This document shows positions 53,052 through 64,000 of a stretch of 64,000 bases of DNA, piece by piece (position 1 is the first letter of the stretch; each line of letters begins with the position of its first letter). Below the pieces are notes generated by a model that was given only the letters and a program-made list of their open reading frames with translations, searched no databases and was not told the origin of the DNA. The stretch is from Bosea sp. RAC05 (GTDB lineage: Bacteria; Pseudomonadota; Alphaproteobacteria; Rhizobiales; Beijerinckiaceae). A program made the position numbers and the translations under genes. The stretch lies in NCBI RefSeq assembly GCF_001713455.1, contig NZ_CP016464.1:4760001-4824000 (forward strand), in the 5' to 3' direction.

Positions 53052-55783
53052 GGTCTCGCCTCCATCGGCTTGCTGCGGGCGCCCCGCCCCGGCGCAGGGG
53101 CGGCGAACGGCTCGTCACCGGCCTCGTCGCCGCTTTCGATGGTCCCCGCGGGACCATTGAAGACGATCCGGACCGGGATGTCATTGACCAGATGGGTATC
53201 CCCGACCAGCAGGAACAGCGTCATCTCCGCGCAATATGCGCGCAGCCGCGCGATCACCTGCTCGGGCTCCGGCGACGTCGCAAGGAAGGCGCCGACATCG
53301 AGGATGGCGATCTGCGGTGCCTTGATGAGCGCCTGGGCCAGCGGCACGGCGAGCTTGAGCCGTGTCGGCAGGAACCGGCCCCTGAGCCCGGAATCGGTAT
53401 TGAGGCCGATGCGGTAGAGATCTCCGTCGAGGCCGGCCCGGGCCAGCGCCTTGCGGACGATCATCGCCACCTTCTTGCGCGCATCGGCGATGCCGTGGCC
53501 GATTCGCCCGAACATCAGGTTGTCGCGCAGGCTGGCGCCCAGCATCACCTTCTCTGGGTCGTAGAAATCGACGTCCTCCGCCGCATCGGCGGGGAGATGG
53601 CGCTTGAAACTCGCCCGCGCCCGCAGCAGGCGCCGCTGCAGGCGCTCGTCGAGCAGGTTGAGCCGGTGCTTGGGCTCGATATAGCCCAGCGCCAGGGCGA
53701 CGAGGTCGCGCTCCGCCACCGCATCGAGCGGGCCGCGCATGTCATGTTTCTCGAGCAGCGCGGCGAGTTCGGCCAGCCGGTCGAAATCGAGTCCCGATCC
53801 GAAGGAGTAGCGCTCGAACAGGGCATGGCCATGCGGCAGACCGGCGAAGATTTCCGCCACCGTCCCCGCGATCCGCGACCCGACCTCGACCAGCGGCTCG
53901 ACCAGCGATTCGGCCTTCAGGATGGCGTGGGCATAGGGCTCGAACAGCAGGGTCTCGTTGGCGAAGCGCGGCCCCGTGCGCGCGCCGAAGATCAGGTTCT
54001 CGGCGATCGTGGCGTTGGCGTTGTACTGCTCGGGGTCGAAGGGGGTGATCAGCCCGGTCAGCTTGCTGCCCGCCAGTTCCTCCGCCACGGCCCGGCGCGC
54101 ATCCACGATCTGCGCCTTCGCATCCTCGCGCAGGGAGGCGGTCACCTTGCCGTCGAGCCCCAGCTCGTAGACGTCTTCCGCGCAGCCGAGCACGTCGAGA
54201 ACGGCCCTGAGCCGCGCGGCCAGCTCGGCCTCGTCGGCCACGCCGGCGCCCTCGTAATCGGTCCAGTCGGCCTCGAACAGCAGCGGCGTGTTGCCGGAGC
54301 GGATCGACTCCACGAACTGGCGATGCTCGCTCGCCGAGAGCTTGCCGTCGGGGCGGATGCTCGGCCGCCGCCGCTTGAGGGGCAAAAGGATGTTGTCGCG
54401 GATCGTGCCGGCGATGATCTCGGTCTCGCTGCCGGCATAGCCGATGAGATGGCTCGCACGCTCGACCGACATGCGCGCCAGCGGGGCCGAGTCGATCATG
54501 ACGCGCCCCGAATAGGACATGGCCTGCCGCCCGAGAATGCGCCCGAGCACGTCGCGGCCACCGCCCTGCGGACCGACGACGGCGACCAGGCCCGGGCGTG
54601 CCAGCCGTGCCGAGAGCGGCAGCAGCAGCGGCTGGCCGCGATTGTCGAGCATCTGGACGCTGTCGAGCCGGATCTCGCCGGTCGCGGGCAGGCGCTCGAC
54701 GCCGCCCGGCTCGTCCAGCTGGATCGTGTCGTCCGCATTGAACTGGGCGATGACCTGCTCGTACTTGATCGTCACGTCGTTGCGCTGCTGGTCCCAGTCG
54801 ATCAGCTCCTTGATCGGCGGCGGCAGGTCACGATAGGCGGCGATGACGGCGACGAGCTGGCCGATGTCGAGCCGCCCCTGCAGGGCGAAGAAGCCGCCGA
54901 TCGCGTAGAAGAAGAACGGCGTGATCTGCGCGAGCAGGTTGTTGATGAACTTGACCGCGAACTTCCGCTTGTAGAGCGCGTAGCGGATGTCGAAGAGCCG
55001 GCCGAGCCGGCCCGAAATGTCGGACTGGACATAGGTGGTCGCGCCATGGGCCTGGATGGTCGGCCCGGCATCGACGATCTCGCCGATCCGCCCCGCGAGC
55101 TGGCGCGAGGCGATCTGGCGCTCGCGCCCCAGCCGCAGCTGTTCGCGCCGCAGGATCGGCACGATGATGGCCTGGGCGAGCACGATCACCAGCGCGATCG
55201 AGCCGAGCCAGACGCTCTGCACCATGATGAAGACCAGCGCGGTCAGGGCCTGCGTCAGCAGGAAGACGGGCTGGATGAAGGCGTCGCCGACGAAGCCGCC
55301 GATCGGCTCGACCTCGTCCTTGATCATGCTGGCGACTTCGGCCGGCTTGACCGCCCGGATCTCCTCGGGGCGGAACCGCATCAGCTGGCTGAACAGGTCG
55401 TAGCGCATGCGCCGCAGCATCCGCTCGCCGAGAATGCCCTTGCGGACGTTGATGACGTATTTGAACGCCCCGTTGATCAGCACGAGGAACAGGAAATAGC
55501 CGCTCAGGCCGAGCAGGAGGCCGAACTGGCCGACCTGGAACCCCTCGAACAGCGTGACGCTTCCCCCGCCGAGGAAGGACGGCAGATGCAGGCCGAAATC
55601 CAGCAGGGTGGCGGTGGTCTTGCCGTCCTTGAAGGCGTTTCCCTGGATCGCATCGTTGACGATCCGCTTCGGCACGTCGAAGGACGCCCAGTAGAACGGG
55701 ATCGAGGCCAGGATGATGAGCAGGACGATGATCTGTTCGCCGCGGCTCTTCTCCCAGACATATCGGAAGAGGTTGGTCTCCAA
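53048..55783 (-). CDS. Large ABC-transporter-like protein with degenerate ATPase region
   Basis: The 911-residue protein has an N-terminal ABC exporter membrane domain (about 1-370, starting METNLFRYVWEKSRGEQIIVLL, with RMRYDLFSQLMRF). The following 520 residues are over twice the normal ATPase size. Walker A reads GPQGGGRD (no Lys-Ser/Thr, about 402), no LSGGQ is seen, and after Walker B (IAILDVG, about 826) the catalytic Glu is Val. Three Q-loop-like segments, IIAGTIRDNIL (about 456), NATIAENLIFG (about 591) and LGASLRDNLMFG (about 751), suggest internal repetition. Probably a regulatory or non-hydrolysing ABC protein. First gene of a three-gene operon. Confidence 0.85.
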   Translation of the reverse strand: METNLFRYVWEKSRGEQIIVLLIILASIPFYWASFDVPKRIVNDAIQGNAFKDGKTTATLLDFGLHLPSFLGGGSVTLFEGFQVGQFGLLLGLSGYFLFLVLINGAFKYVINVRKGILGERMLRRMRYDLFSQLMRFRPEEIRAVKPAEVASMIKDEVEPIGGFVGDAFIQPVFLLTQALTALVFIMVQSVWLGSIALVIVLAQAIIVPILRREQLRLGRERQIASRQLAGRIGEIVDAGPTIQAHGATTYVQSDISGRLGRLFDIRYALYKRKFAVKFINNLLAQITPFFFYAIGGFFALQGRLDIGQLVAVIAAYRDLPPPIKELIDWDQQRNDVTIKYEQVIAQFNADDTIQLDEPGGVERLPATGEIRLDSVQMLDNRGQPLLLPLSARLARPGLVAVVGPQGGGRDVLGRILGRQAMSYSGRVMIDSAPLARMSVERASHLIGYAGSETEIIAGTIRDNILLPLKRRRPSIRPDGKLSASEHRQFVESIRSGNTPLLFEADWTDYEGAGVADEAELAARLRAVLDVLGCAEDVYELGLDGKVTASLREDAKAQIVDARRAVAEELAGSKLTGLITPFDPEQYNANATIAENLIFGARTGPRFANETLLFEPYAHAILKAESLVEPLVEVGSRIAGTVAEIFAGLPHGHALFERYSFGSGLDFDRLAELAALLEKHDMRGPLDAVAERDLVALALGYIEPKHRLNLLDERLQRRLLRARASFKRHLPADAAEDVDFYDPEKVMLGASLRDNLMFGRIGHGIADARKKVAMIVRKALARAGLDGDLYRIGLNTDSGLRGRFLPTRLKLAVPLAQALIKAPQIAILDVGAFLATSPEPEQVIARLRAYCAEMTLFLLVGDTHLVNDIPVRIVFNGPAGTIESGDEAGDEPFAAPAPGRGARSKPMEARP

Positions 55784-56100
55784 CGGGAATCCTTGCCGGC
55801 GCGCCGGGAGGCGCGCCCGTCTCCTGACCTGCGGCCTCCATATGTGTGCCAGCTACGCGCGGAGCGCAATCCGGCGTCGTCCCCCGTTCGCAGGAGGGCT
55901 GCCCGCGCTGGCGCCGCCCGCGCGGATCGCCCGCCGTCCGCCCGGCGGCACGGGGCCGTTGTGCCGCCGTCATCCGCGTCGGCCAACCTCCGGCGCGATG
56001 ACGCACGCGCCCGAAACCCGTTGGCAAAGCGGCCCTTTCCGCGTCTAGTAACAGTTGGGTCAGGTGAGGCGGTGCTGGAGCGTTCCGGCGAAGGCGGCTG
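55784..56100. promoter_or_regulatory. Divergent intergenic region
   Basis: These 317 bases separate the ABC/cNMP/cyclase operon (minus) from the oligopeptide transporter operon (plus). No gene is supported. Both promoters must lie here, but I see no clear -35/-10 pair or operator. Confidence 0.4.
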
Positions 56101-57977
<1,877 letters not shown>

Positions 57978-57978
<1 letters not shown>

Positions 57979-59951
57979 TGAGACCGCTCCGCCCGACCCG
58001 TCGCGGTGCCCTGCTGACGGGCGCCGCCGCCCTCGCCGCAGCCGGCCTGCCGCGCCTCGCCGTGGCCGCGGCGCCGGCCCGCCCGGCCCGGCTGATCGAC
58101 AGCCCCGCTCTGGCGGAGCGCGTCGCGGCCGGTTCGCTGCCGCCGGTGGATCAGCGGGTGCCGCTGGCGCCCCGCATCGTCGACGTCTCCGGCCCTGATC
58201 GCATGCCGGGCCGTCATGGCGGCACCATGCGCATGCTGATGGGCGATCAGCGCGACATCCGCATGATGACGCTCTACGGCTACACGCGGCTCGTCGGCTA
58301 TGATGAGAATCTCGACATCGCCCCGGACGTGCTCGAGAGCTACGACGTCGAGGGCGGGCGCATCTTCACGCTGCGGCTGCGGCCCGGCCATCGCTGGTCC
58401 AACGGGGCTCCGTTCACGACGGAGGACTTCCGCTACTGGTGGGTGAATGTCGCCAACAACAGCCGCCTCTCCCCGGGCGGCCCGCCGCAGGCCTTGCTCG
58501 CCGGCGGCGAGCCCCCGGTCTTCGAGGTCCTGAGCGAGACGGAGGTTCGCTACAGCTGGGCCAAGCCGAACCCGATCTTCCTGCCGGCGCTCGCCGGCGC
58601 GCAACCGACCTACATCTTCATGCCCTCGGGCTATCTGAAGCAGTTCCATGTCGACTTCGCCGATCCGGTGACGCTGCGCTCGCGCGTCCGGCAGGCCCGC
58701 GTGCGCGACTGGGGCGCGCTGCACGAGCGCCTGTCCCGCACCTACCGGCCCGAGAACCCGGACCTGCCCACGCTCGATCCCTGGCGCAACACCACGCCGC
58801 TGCCGGCCGAGCAGTTCAGCTTCCAGCGCAACCCGTTCTTCCACAGGATCGACCAGAACGGCCGGCAGCTGCCCTATGTCGACGAGGTCACGCTGACGGT
58901 GGGCACCCATTCGCTGGTGCCGGCCAAGACGGCGGCCGGCGAGGCCGATCTGCAGGCGCGCTATCTGCGCTTCGACAACTACACCTTCCTGAAGGACGCC
59001 TCGAAGCGGATGAACTTCGACGTGCGGCTCTGGAAGCGGGCCGAGGGCTCCTATTTCGCCCTGATGCCGAACCTGAACGCCATCGACCCCGTCTGGCGCG
59101 ACCTCAACCGCGACCTGCGCTACCGCAAGGCGCTCTCCGTCGCGATCAACCGCAAGGACATCAACCACGTCATCTTCTTCGGCCTCGCCAAGGAGAGCGG
59201 CAACACCGCCCTGCCCGAGAGCCCGCTCTATGATCCCGCCTATGCGAAGATGTGGATGCAGCATGATCCGGCCCTGGCGGAGCGGCTGCTGGACGAGGCC
59301 GGTCTGGACAAGCGCGCGCGCGACGGCGTCCGCCTGCTGCCGGACGGGCGCCGGCTCGAATTCACCATCGAGACCGCCGGCGAGAGCACCGAGGAGACCG
59401 ACATCCTCGACCTGATCAAGCAGGACCTCTACGCCGTCGGCATCAAGATCTACCCGCGCTCGACCCAACGGGACGTGTTTCGCCGCCGGATCATCGCGGG
59501 GCAGACCGTGATGTCGGCCTGGGCCGGCATGGACAACGGACTGGTCGCCGCGGATATGGAGCCCGACGCCATGGCGCCGACGAGCTCGGCCCAGTTCAAC
59601 TGGCCGCGCTGGGGCCAGTATCTCGAAACCGGCGGGCGCGAGGGCGAGGCGCCCGATCTGCCCGAAGCGCAGGAACTGGTCTCGCTCTACGGCGAGTGGC
59701 GCAGCAGCGCCACGCGCGAGGAGCGCCGGCGGATCTGGCGGCGCATGCTCGAGATCAACGCCGAGCAGCTGTTCGCCATCGGGGTCGTCAATGCCACGCT
59801 GCAGCCGGTCGTGGTCTCGCGCAAGCTGAAGAACGTCCCGCAGAAGGGGCTCTACAGCTTCGAGCCCGGCGCCTTCTTCGGCCGCTACATGCCCGACACC
59901 TTCTGGTTCGACACCACCGCGACCGCTGCTCTCGACAAGGCCGGGGGCTGA
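57978..59951 (+). CDS. Family 5 extracellular solute-binding protein
   Basis: The 657-residue periplasmic receptor has a Tat-type signal (MRPLRPTRRGALLTGAAALAA, near LAVAAAPA) and the SBP_bac_5 fold: YDVEGGRIFTLRLRPGHRWSNGAPFTTEDFRYWW, RNPFFHRIDQNGRQLPYVDEV, LRYRKALSVAINRKDINHV. It binds oligopeptides or glycosidic compounds; members with this length and the early ALAPR-like segment are often annotated as putative peptide or glycoside receptors. It is coupled to the ATPase gene and followed by the two permeases. Ligand unknown. Confidence 0.92.
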
Positions 59952-59953
59952 CC

Positions 59954-60955
59954 ATGCTGCTGAAATACATCCTCAAGCGCATCCTGGTGATGATCCCGAC
60001 CCTGCTGGTCACCAGCGCGCTGATCTTCACCGTCATCAACCTGCCGGAGGGCGACTATTTCGAGACCCTGGCCGCCGAGATGCAGGCGCAAGGGGAGAAG
60101 GCCGATCTCTCCCGCATCGAATTCCTCAAGCAGGAATACGGCTTCGACCGGCCGGTGATCGAGCGCTATTTCTGGTGGGTCACCGGGCTCCTCCAGGGCG
60201 ATATGGGCTACTCCTTCGAGTACCAGCGCCCCGTCCGGGAGGTGGTCGGGGACCGGCTCTTGCTCACGATGATCGTGTCCTTCGTGACGATCATCTTCAC
60301 CTGGGTCGTCGCCTTCCCGATCGGCATCTATTCGGCGACGCACCAGTACAGCTGGGGCGATTACGGGCTCACCTTCGTCGGGCTCATCGGCCTCGCCGTG
60401 CCGCATTTCCTGCTGGCGCTGGTGTTCATGTATTTCGCCAATGTCTGGTTCGGCACCTCGATCGGCGGCCTCGTCGACCCGCAATATCTGAACCAGCCGA
60501 TGAGCTGGGCCAAGGCGGCCTCCGTGCTGGAGCATCTCTGGATACCCGTCATCATCATCGGGGCCGGCGGGACGGCCGGCATGATCCGCGCCGTGCGCGC
60601 CAACCTGCTCGACGAGCTGCAGAAGCAGTATTACGTCACCGCCCGCGCCAAGGGGCTGCCGCCCGGCAAGGCGCTGCGCAAATACCCGCTGCGCATGTCG
60701 CTGAACTTCTTCGTCTCCGACATCGGCGACATCCTGCCCTCGATCGTCTCGGGCGCCGAGATCGTCGCCATCGTCCTGTCCCTGCAGACCACCGGGCCGC
60801 TCCTGATCCGCGCCCTGCAGAGCCAGGACATGTATCTCGCCGGCTCCTTCCTGATGTTCCTCTCCTTCCTGACCGTGATCGGCGTGCTGATCTCGGACAT
60901 CGCGCTCGCGATCCTCGATCCGCGCATCCGGCTGCAGGGGACCGCGACCAAGTGA
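59954..60955 (+). CDS. Oligopeptide ABC transporter permease, DppB/OppB type
   Basis: The 333-residue protein begins with a membrane segment (MLLKYILKRILVMIPTLLV) and has six hydrophobic helices with the EAA-like coupling loop YYVTARAKGLPPGKALRKYPLR and the segment DIGDILPSIVSGAEIVAIVLSL. The insert between the first two helices (about 30-95) is longer than in DppB. It starts two bases after the binding-protein stop and overlaps the second permease by GTGA. Confidence 0.93.
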   Translation: MLLKYILKRILVMIPTLLVTSALIFTVINLPEGDYFETLAAEMQAQGEKADLSRIEFLKQEYGFDRPVIERYFWWVTGLLQGDMGYSFEYQRPVREVVGDRLLLTMIVSFVTIIFTWVVAFPIGIYSATHQYSWGDYGLTFVGLIGLAVPHFLLALVFMYFANVWFGTSIGGLVDPQYLNQPMSWAKAASVLEHLWIPVIIIGAGGTAGMIRAVRANLLDELQKQYYVTARAKGLPPGKALRKYPLRMSLNFFVSDIGDILPSIVSGAEIVAIVLSLQTTGPLLIRALQSQDMYLAGSFLMFLSFLTVIGVLISDIALAILDPRIRLQGTATK

Positions 60956-62154
60956 GCCAGGCCGCGAACCCGACCCTGCCGACCAACGCGCTGCCGCCGG
61001 ATGGCGCGCCGCTGCCCCATACCGCCTCGACGGCGCCCTTCGAGCCCAATGCCGTCGAGGTGATGACGCCCGAGCAGGAGCGCGTCTATCTCGCCTCGCA
61101 ATGGCAGCTGATGTGGTGGAAGTTCCGCCGCCACAAGCTCGCGGTCATCTCCGGCGTCGTCATCCTCGTGATCTACGCGATGGCGATCTTCGCCGAGTTC
61201 CTGGCGCCCTATCACTACACCACGCGCAACACGGACTTCATCCGCGCGCCACGGCAGGAGGTGCACCTCTTCCACGAGGGTCGTTTCCTCGGACCCTTCG
61301 TCTATCCCTATACCCAGCGCCTCAACATGGAGAACCTGAAGCGCGAATACGACGTCGATCGGACCCGCCCGCAGCCCCTGCGCTTCTTCTGCCGCGGCGA
61401 GGAATACCGCTTCTGGAACCTCGTCCCGGGCAATCTCCATTTCGTCTGCCCGCCCGAGGACGGCACGCTGTTCCTGCTAGGCTCGGACCGGCTCGGCCGG
61501 GACATGCTCTCGCGCATTCTCTATGGCGGGCGCATCTCGCTCTCGATCGGGCTTCTCGGCGTCTTCGTCTCCTTCGTGCTCGGCGTCATCATCGGTGGGA
61601 TCGCCGGCTATTACGGCGGCAAGGTCGATCTCGTCGTCCAGCGCCTGATCGAGATCGTCCAGTCGCTGCCGCATATCCCGCTCTGGCTCGCGCTGGCCGC
61701 GATCATGCCGCCCTCCTGGAGCCCGCTGCTGGTCTATTTCGGCATCACCGTCATCCTCGGCCTGATGGACTGGACCGGGCTGGCGCGCGCGGTGCGCTCA
61801 AAGCTGCTCTCCCTACGGGAGGAGGATTACGTCGTCGCCGCCCAGCTGATGGGGGCGAAGCCCGCCCGCATCATCGGCCTGCATCTCGTCCCGGGCTTCA
61901 TGAGCCATCTCATCGCCTCGGCGACGATCACCATCCCCAAGACGATCCTCGGCGAGACGGCGCTGAGCTTCCTGGGGCTCGGCCTGCGCCCACCGATCAC
62001 CAGCTGGGGCGTCATGCTCAACGAGGCGCAGAACATCAATGTCGTGGCACTCTATCCCTGGCTGCTCTATCCGGTCGTGCCCGTCATCCTGATCATCCTC
62101 GCCTTCAACTTCCTCGGCGACGGCCTGCGCGACGCGGCCGATCCCTATCGCTGA
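60952..62154 (+). CDS. Oligopeptide ABC transporter permease, DppC/OppC type
   Basis: The 400-residue protein (GTG at 60952 overlapping the first permease) has an N-terminal cytoplasmic tail, a first helix LAVISGVVILVIYAMAIFAEFL, a periplasmic loop of about 120 residues, and the permease domain with LFLLGSDRLGRDMLSRILYGGRISL and the coupling loop DYVVAAQLMGAKPARIIGLHLVPG. This completes the importer with the ATPase, receptor and other permease. The loop is larger than in E. coli OppC. Confidence 0.93.
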   Translation: MSQAANPTLPTNALPPDGAPLPHTASTAPFEPNAVEVMTPEQERVYLASQWQLMWWKFRRHKLAVISGVVILVIYAMAIFAEFLAPYHYTTRNTDFIRAPRQEVHLFHEGRFLGPFVYPYTQRLNMENLKREYDVDRTRPQPLRFFCRGEEYRFWNLVPGNLHFVCPPEDGTLFLLGSDRLGRDMLSRILYGGRISLSIGLLGVFVSFVLGVIIGGIAGYYGGKVDLVVQRLIEIVQSLPHIPLWLALAAIMPPSWSPLLVYFGITVILGLMDWTGLARAVRSKLLSLREEDYVVAAQLMGAKPARIIGLHLVPGFMSHLIASATITIPKTILGETALSFLGLGLRPPITSWGVMLNEAQNINVVALYPWLLYPVVPVILIILAFNFLGDGLRDAADPYR

Positions 62155-62187
62155 ACCCGCAGCCAGCCCGTCCGACGCGAAGACCCG

Positions 62188-63327
62188 GTGCGCATCGCCT
62201 TTCACACCCCGCTCAACGCCTATGACGACGGCCGCATTTCGGGCGACCGCCGCATGGCGAGGCAGCTCGTCGCGGTTCTGGAGGGCCTCGGCCACAGCGT
62301 GACGCCCGGCATCGGCGCGCGCGACTTCATGCCGACGCCCGAGCCCGAGCGGCTCGCGGCCCATGAGGGCGCCGCCGCGCGGCGGGCGGACGACCTGCTC
62401 TCGCAATGGCGCGCCGACGGCGCCGCCCCGGACCTCTGGTTCACCTACCACAACTACTACAAGGCGCCCGATCTGCTCGGCCCGAAGATCAGCGCGCGCC
62501 TCGGCATTCCCTATGTCGTGGCCGAGGCCAGCGACGCGGAGCGACGCGCCAGCGGAGACTGGGCGCGGCACACGGCGATCGTCCGCGACGGTCTCTCGGC
62601 CGCCGCCCTGCATCTCTATTTCACCGATCGGGACCGGCAGGGGCTCGAGCCCTGGCGGTCGCCCCACACCGCGCTGGTCGAGCTGCCGCCCTTCGTCGCG
62701 TTCGACCGCGAGCCGCCGCGCCGGGCGGGCTGCACCGACGTGCCCCGGCTGGTGACGGTCGCGATGATGCGCGAAGGCACCAAGGAGAACAGCTACCGCC
62801 TGCTCGCCCGCGCCCTGCATCATCTCGGGAACCGCCCCTGGAGCCTGACGATCATGGGCGATGGCCGCAGGCGCCCCGAGATCGAACAGGCTTTCGCGGG
62901 CCTGCCCGAGGGGCGCATCGCCTGGCACGGCGCCGTCGCGCATGATCGCGTCGTCGCCGGTCTCGCCGGCCACGATCTCTTCATCTGGCCCGGCCTGCGC
63001 GAGGCCTATGGACTGGTCTATCTCGAGGCGCAGGCGGTCGGCCTGCCGATCGTCGCCTTCGACAGCGGCGGCGTCTCGGCGACGGTGCGCGACGGCCAGA
63101 CCGCCCTGCTCGTCGCGGAGGGCGACGAGGCGGCCCTGGCCGCGGCGCTGCAGAGCCTGATCGACGATCCCGACCGTCGCGCGACCATGGGCGCGGCCGC
63201 GCGTCGATTCGCGCTGGACGAACGCACCCCCGCCGCCGCCGCCGCCATCCTGGAGACGGCGCTGGCGACGGCGCTCGCCAACCATGCCGCGCGCCGGTCA
63301 GCGGGCGGCCGGGACATCGCGCCATGA
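62188..63327 (+). CDS. GT4-type glycosyltransferase
   Basis: The 379-residue GT-B protein starts at the GTG at 62188 (MRIAFHTPLNAYDDGRISGDRRMARQL, the typical short-chain start) and has LWFTYHNYYKAPDLLGP, VTVAMMREGTKENSYRLLARAL and the donor-binding segment [31 protein letters not shown] with E-x7-E. It follows the transporter operon after 33 bases on the same strand and overlaps the deacetylase gene by ATGA. It likely builds a cell-surface glycan; acceptor unknown. Confidence 0.88.
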   Translation: MRIAFHTPLNAYDDGRISGDRRMARQLVAVLEGLGHSVTPGIGARDFMPTPEPERLAAHEGAAARRADDLLSQWRADGAAPDLWFTYHNYYKAPDLLGPKISARLGIPYVVAEASDAERRASGDWARHTAIVRDGLSAAALHLYFTDRDRQGLEPWRSPHTALVELPPFVAFDREPPRRAGCTDVPRLVTVAMMREGTKENSYRLLARALHHLGNRPWSLTIMGDGRRRPEIEQAFAGLPEGRIAWHGAVAHDRVVAGLAGHDLFIWPGLREAYGLVYLEAQAVGLPIVAFDSGGVSATVRDGQTALLVAEGDEAALAAALQSLIDDPDRRATMGAAARRFALDERTPAAAAAILETALATALANHAARRSAGGRDIAP

Positions 63328-64000
63328 CGCGTGCCGCGACGGACTCCCTCTGGCTGCCGCTCGAGACGGAGCTCGACCGCTGGAGCGCCGCCGGCCGACG
63401 CGTCTCGCTCTGGCTGCGGGACGACGACGCGATCACCGCCAGCCCGGCTCTCGACCGCCTGTCGGCCCTGTCCCAGCGCCACGGGCTGCCCGTCCTGCTG
63501 GCGGTGATCCCGATGCTGGCTGAGCCGTCGCTGGCGGCGGCCCTGCGGCAGATGCCGTCCCTGCTGCCCTGCCAGCATGGCTGCTGGCACCGCAACCACG
63601 CCCCGGCCGGCGCCAAGAAGGCCGAGTTCGGGGCCGAGCGTGCGGCCAATGACATTCGTAACGAGCTCCGCGAGGCAAAGGCGCGCCTCGGCGATCTGCT
63701 CGGCCCCGCTCTGCTGCAGGTCTTCGTGCCGCCCTGGAACCGGATCGACCCCGCCCATGCCGCCCTGCTGCCCGACATCGGCTTTCGCGGCCTCTCCTGC
63801 TTCCGCGGCTACCGGCTGGGGGCGAAGGGCGGCCCGGCCCTCGTCAACACGGCACTCGACATCATGGATTGGCGCACACGCATCGGGCGCCCGGCGGCGG
63901 ACCTGGTCGACGAAGCCTGCCGCCTGCTGGCCGGACTGCGCGCCGAAGCCAGCGGCGGAGCCGCACTCGGCCTGCTGCTGCACCATCGCGATCATGACGA
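63324..64000 (+). CDS. Polysaccharide deacetylase family protein (3' end beyond window)
   Basis: Translation from the ATG at 63324 gives 225 residues with no stop before the window ends. It has a NodB-like pattern: VSLWLRDDDAITASPALDRL (metal Asp pair), VLLAVIPML, the metal His region PCQHGCWHRNHAP, FVPPWNRIDPA and a C-terminal LLLHHRDHD. Family members remove acetyl groups from polysaccharides. It overlaps the glycosyltransferase gene by four bases, so the two are coupled and probably act on the same surface glycan. Its true length cannot be seen. Confidence 0.87.
   Translation, partial: MTRAATDSLWLPLETELDRWSAAGRRVSLWLRDDDAITASPALDRLSALSQRHGLPVLLAVIPMLAEPSLAAALRQMPSLLPCQHGCWHRNHAPAGAKKAEFGAERAANDIRNELREAKARLGDLLGPALLQVFVPPWNRIDPAHAALLPDIGFRGLSCFRGYRLGAKGGPALVNTALDIMDWRTRIGRPAADLVDEACRLLAGLRAEASGGAALGLLLHHRDHD

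Overview
The window is GC-rich, densely packed DNA from an alphaproteobacterium, almost certainly order Hyphomicrobiales (Rhizobiales). A Bosea-like genus is my best guess, but the sequence alone does not prove the genus. The markers are the proB-proA-nadD-rsfS-rlmH-envC-ctpA-(divergent deacetylase)-rppH run, L21 with a helix-hairpin-helix tail, the DUF3108/rpmB divergent pair, aerobic cobaltochelatase genes cobS/cobT, and DUF6481 and DUF2161 proteins.

Layout. 1-2.2 kb (minus): the 5' part of an ECF sigma factor gene, two small charged helical proteins, rpsU and a cold-shock gene. 2.4-13.6 kb (plus): proline and NAD synthesis, ribosome silencing and rRNA methylation, envelope proteases, RppH, a signal-less family 3 binding protein and pgi. 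13.6-19.3 kb (minus): a haem-acquisition operon (TonB receptor, HemS-like protein, ChaN-like protein) ending in an SbmA/YddA-type ABC protein. 19.7-22.0 kb (plus): an orphan molybdenum-hydroxylase large subunit. 22.0-28.2 kb (minus): a TPP riboswitch followed by LuxE-like, LuxC-like, a THI5/NMT1-type ABC importer and an SDR, which is the most interesting locus. 28.3-30.8 kb: a DUF2161 gene and a small decayed tRNA-Ser islet with an integrase remnant and a DapA-family gene. 31-33 kb (plus): rplU, rpmA and an acetyltransferase. 33-39 kb (minus): a sugar-acid catabolic cluster. 39-42 kb: an aminotransferase, an SMR transporter, a DUF3108 protein and rpmB. 42-47 kb (minus): cobS, GNAT, cobT and a phytase-like esterase. 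47-50.7 kb: two glycosyltransferases and two methyltransferase-like proteins. 50.7-55.8 kb (minus): an operon of an unusual 911-residue ABC protein with a degenerate nucleotide-binding region, a cNMP-binding protein and a membrane-ferredoxin-cyclase whose cyclase lacks key residues. 56-64 kb (plus): an oligopeptide ABC importer followed by a glycosyltransferase and a polysaccharide deacetylase cut by the window end.

How the genes work together. The TPP-controlled operon reads as vitamin B1 precursor salvage: uptake of a pyrimidine or thiazole compound, then activation and two-step reduction of a carboxylate to an alcohol (my inference). The ABC/cNMP/cyclase operon reads as a regulatory module in which catalytic motifs have been lost while binding folds remain. 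Five palindromic intergenic elements of three sequence types, all bounded by GTCAT/ATGAC, sit between genes. obgE, which in relatives joins rplU-rpmA to proB, is not in the window, and the two halves of that conserved cluster lie about 28 kb apart with reversed order.
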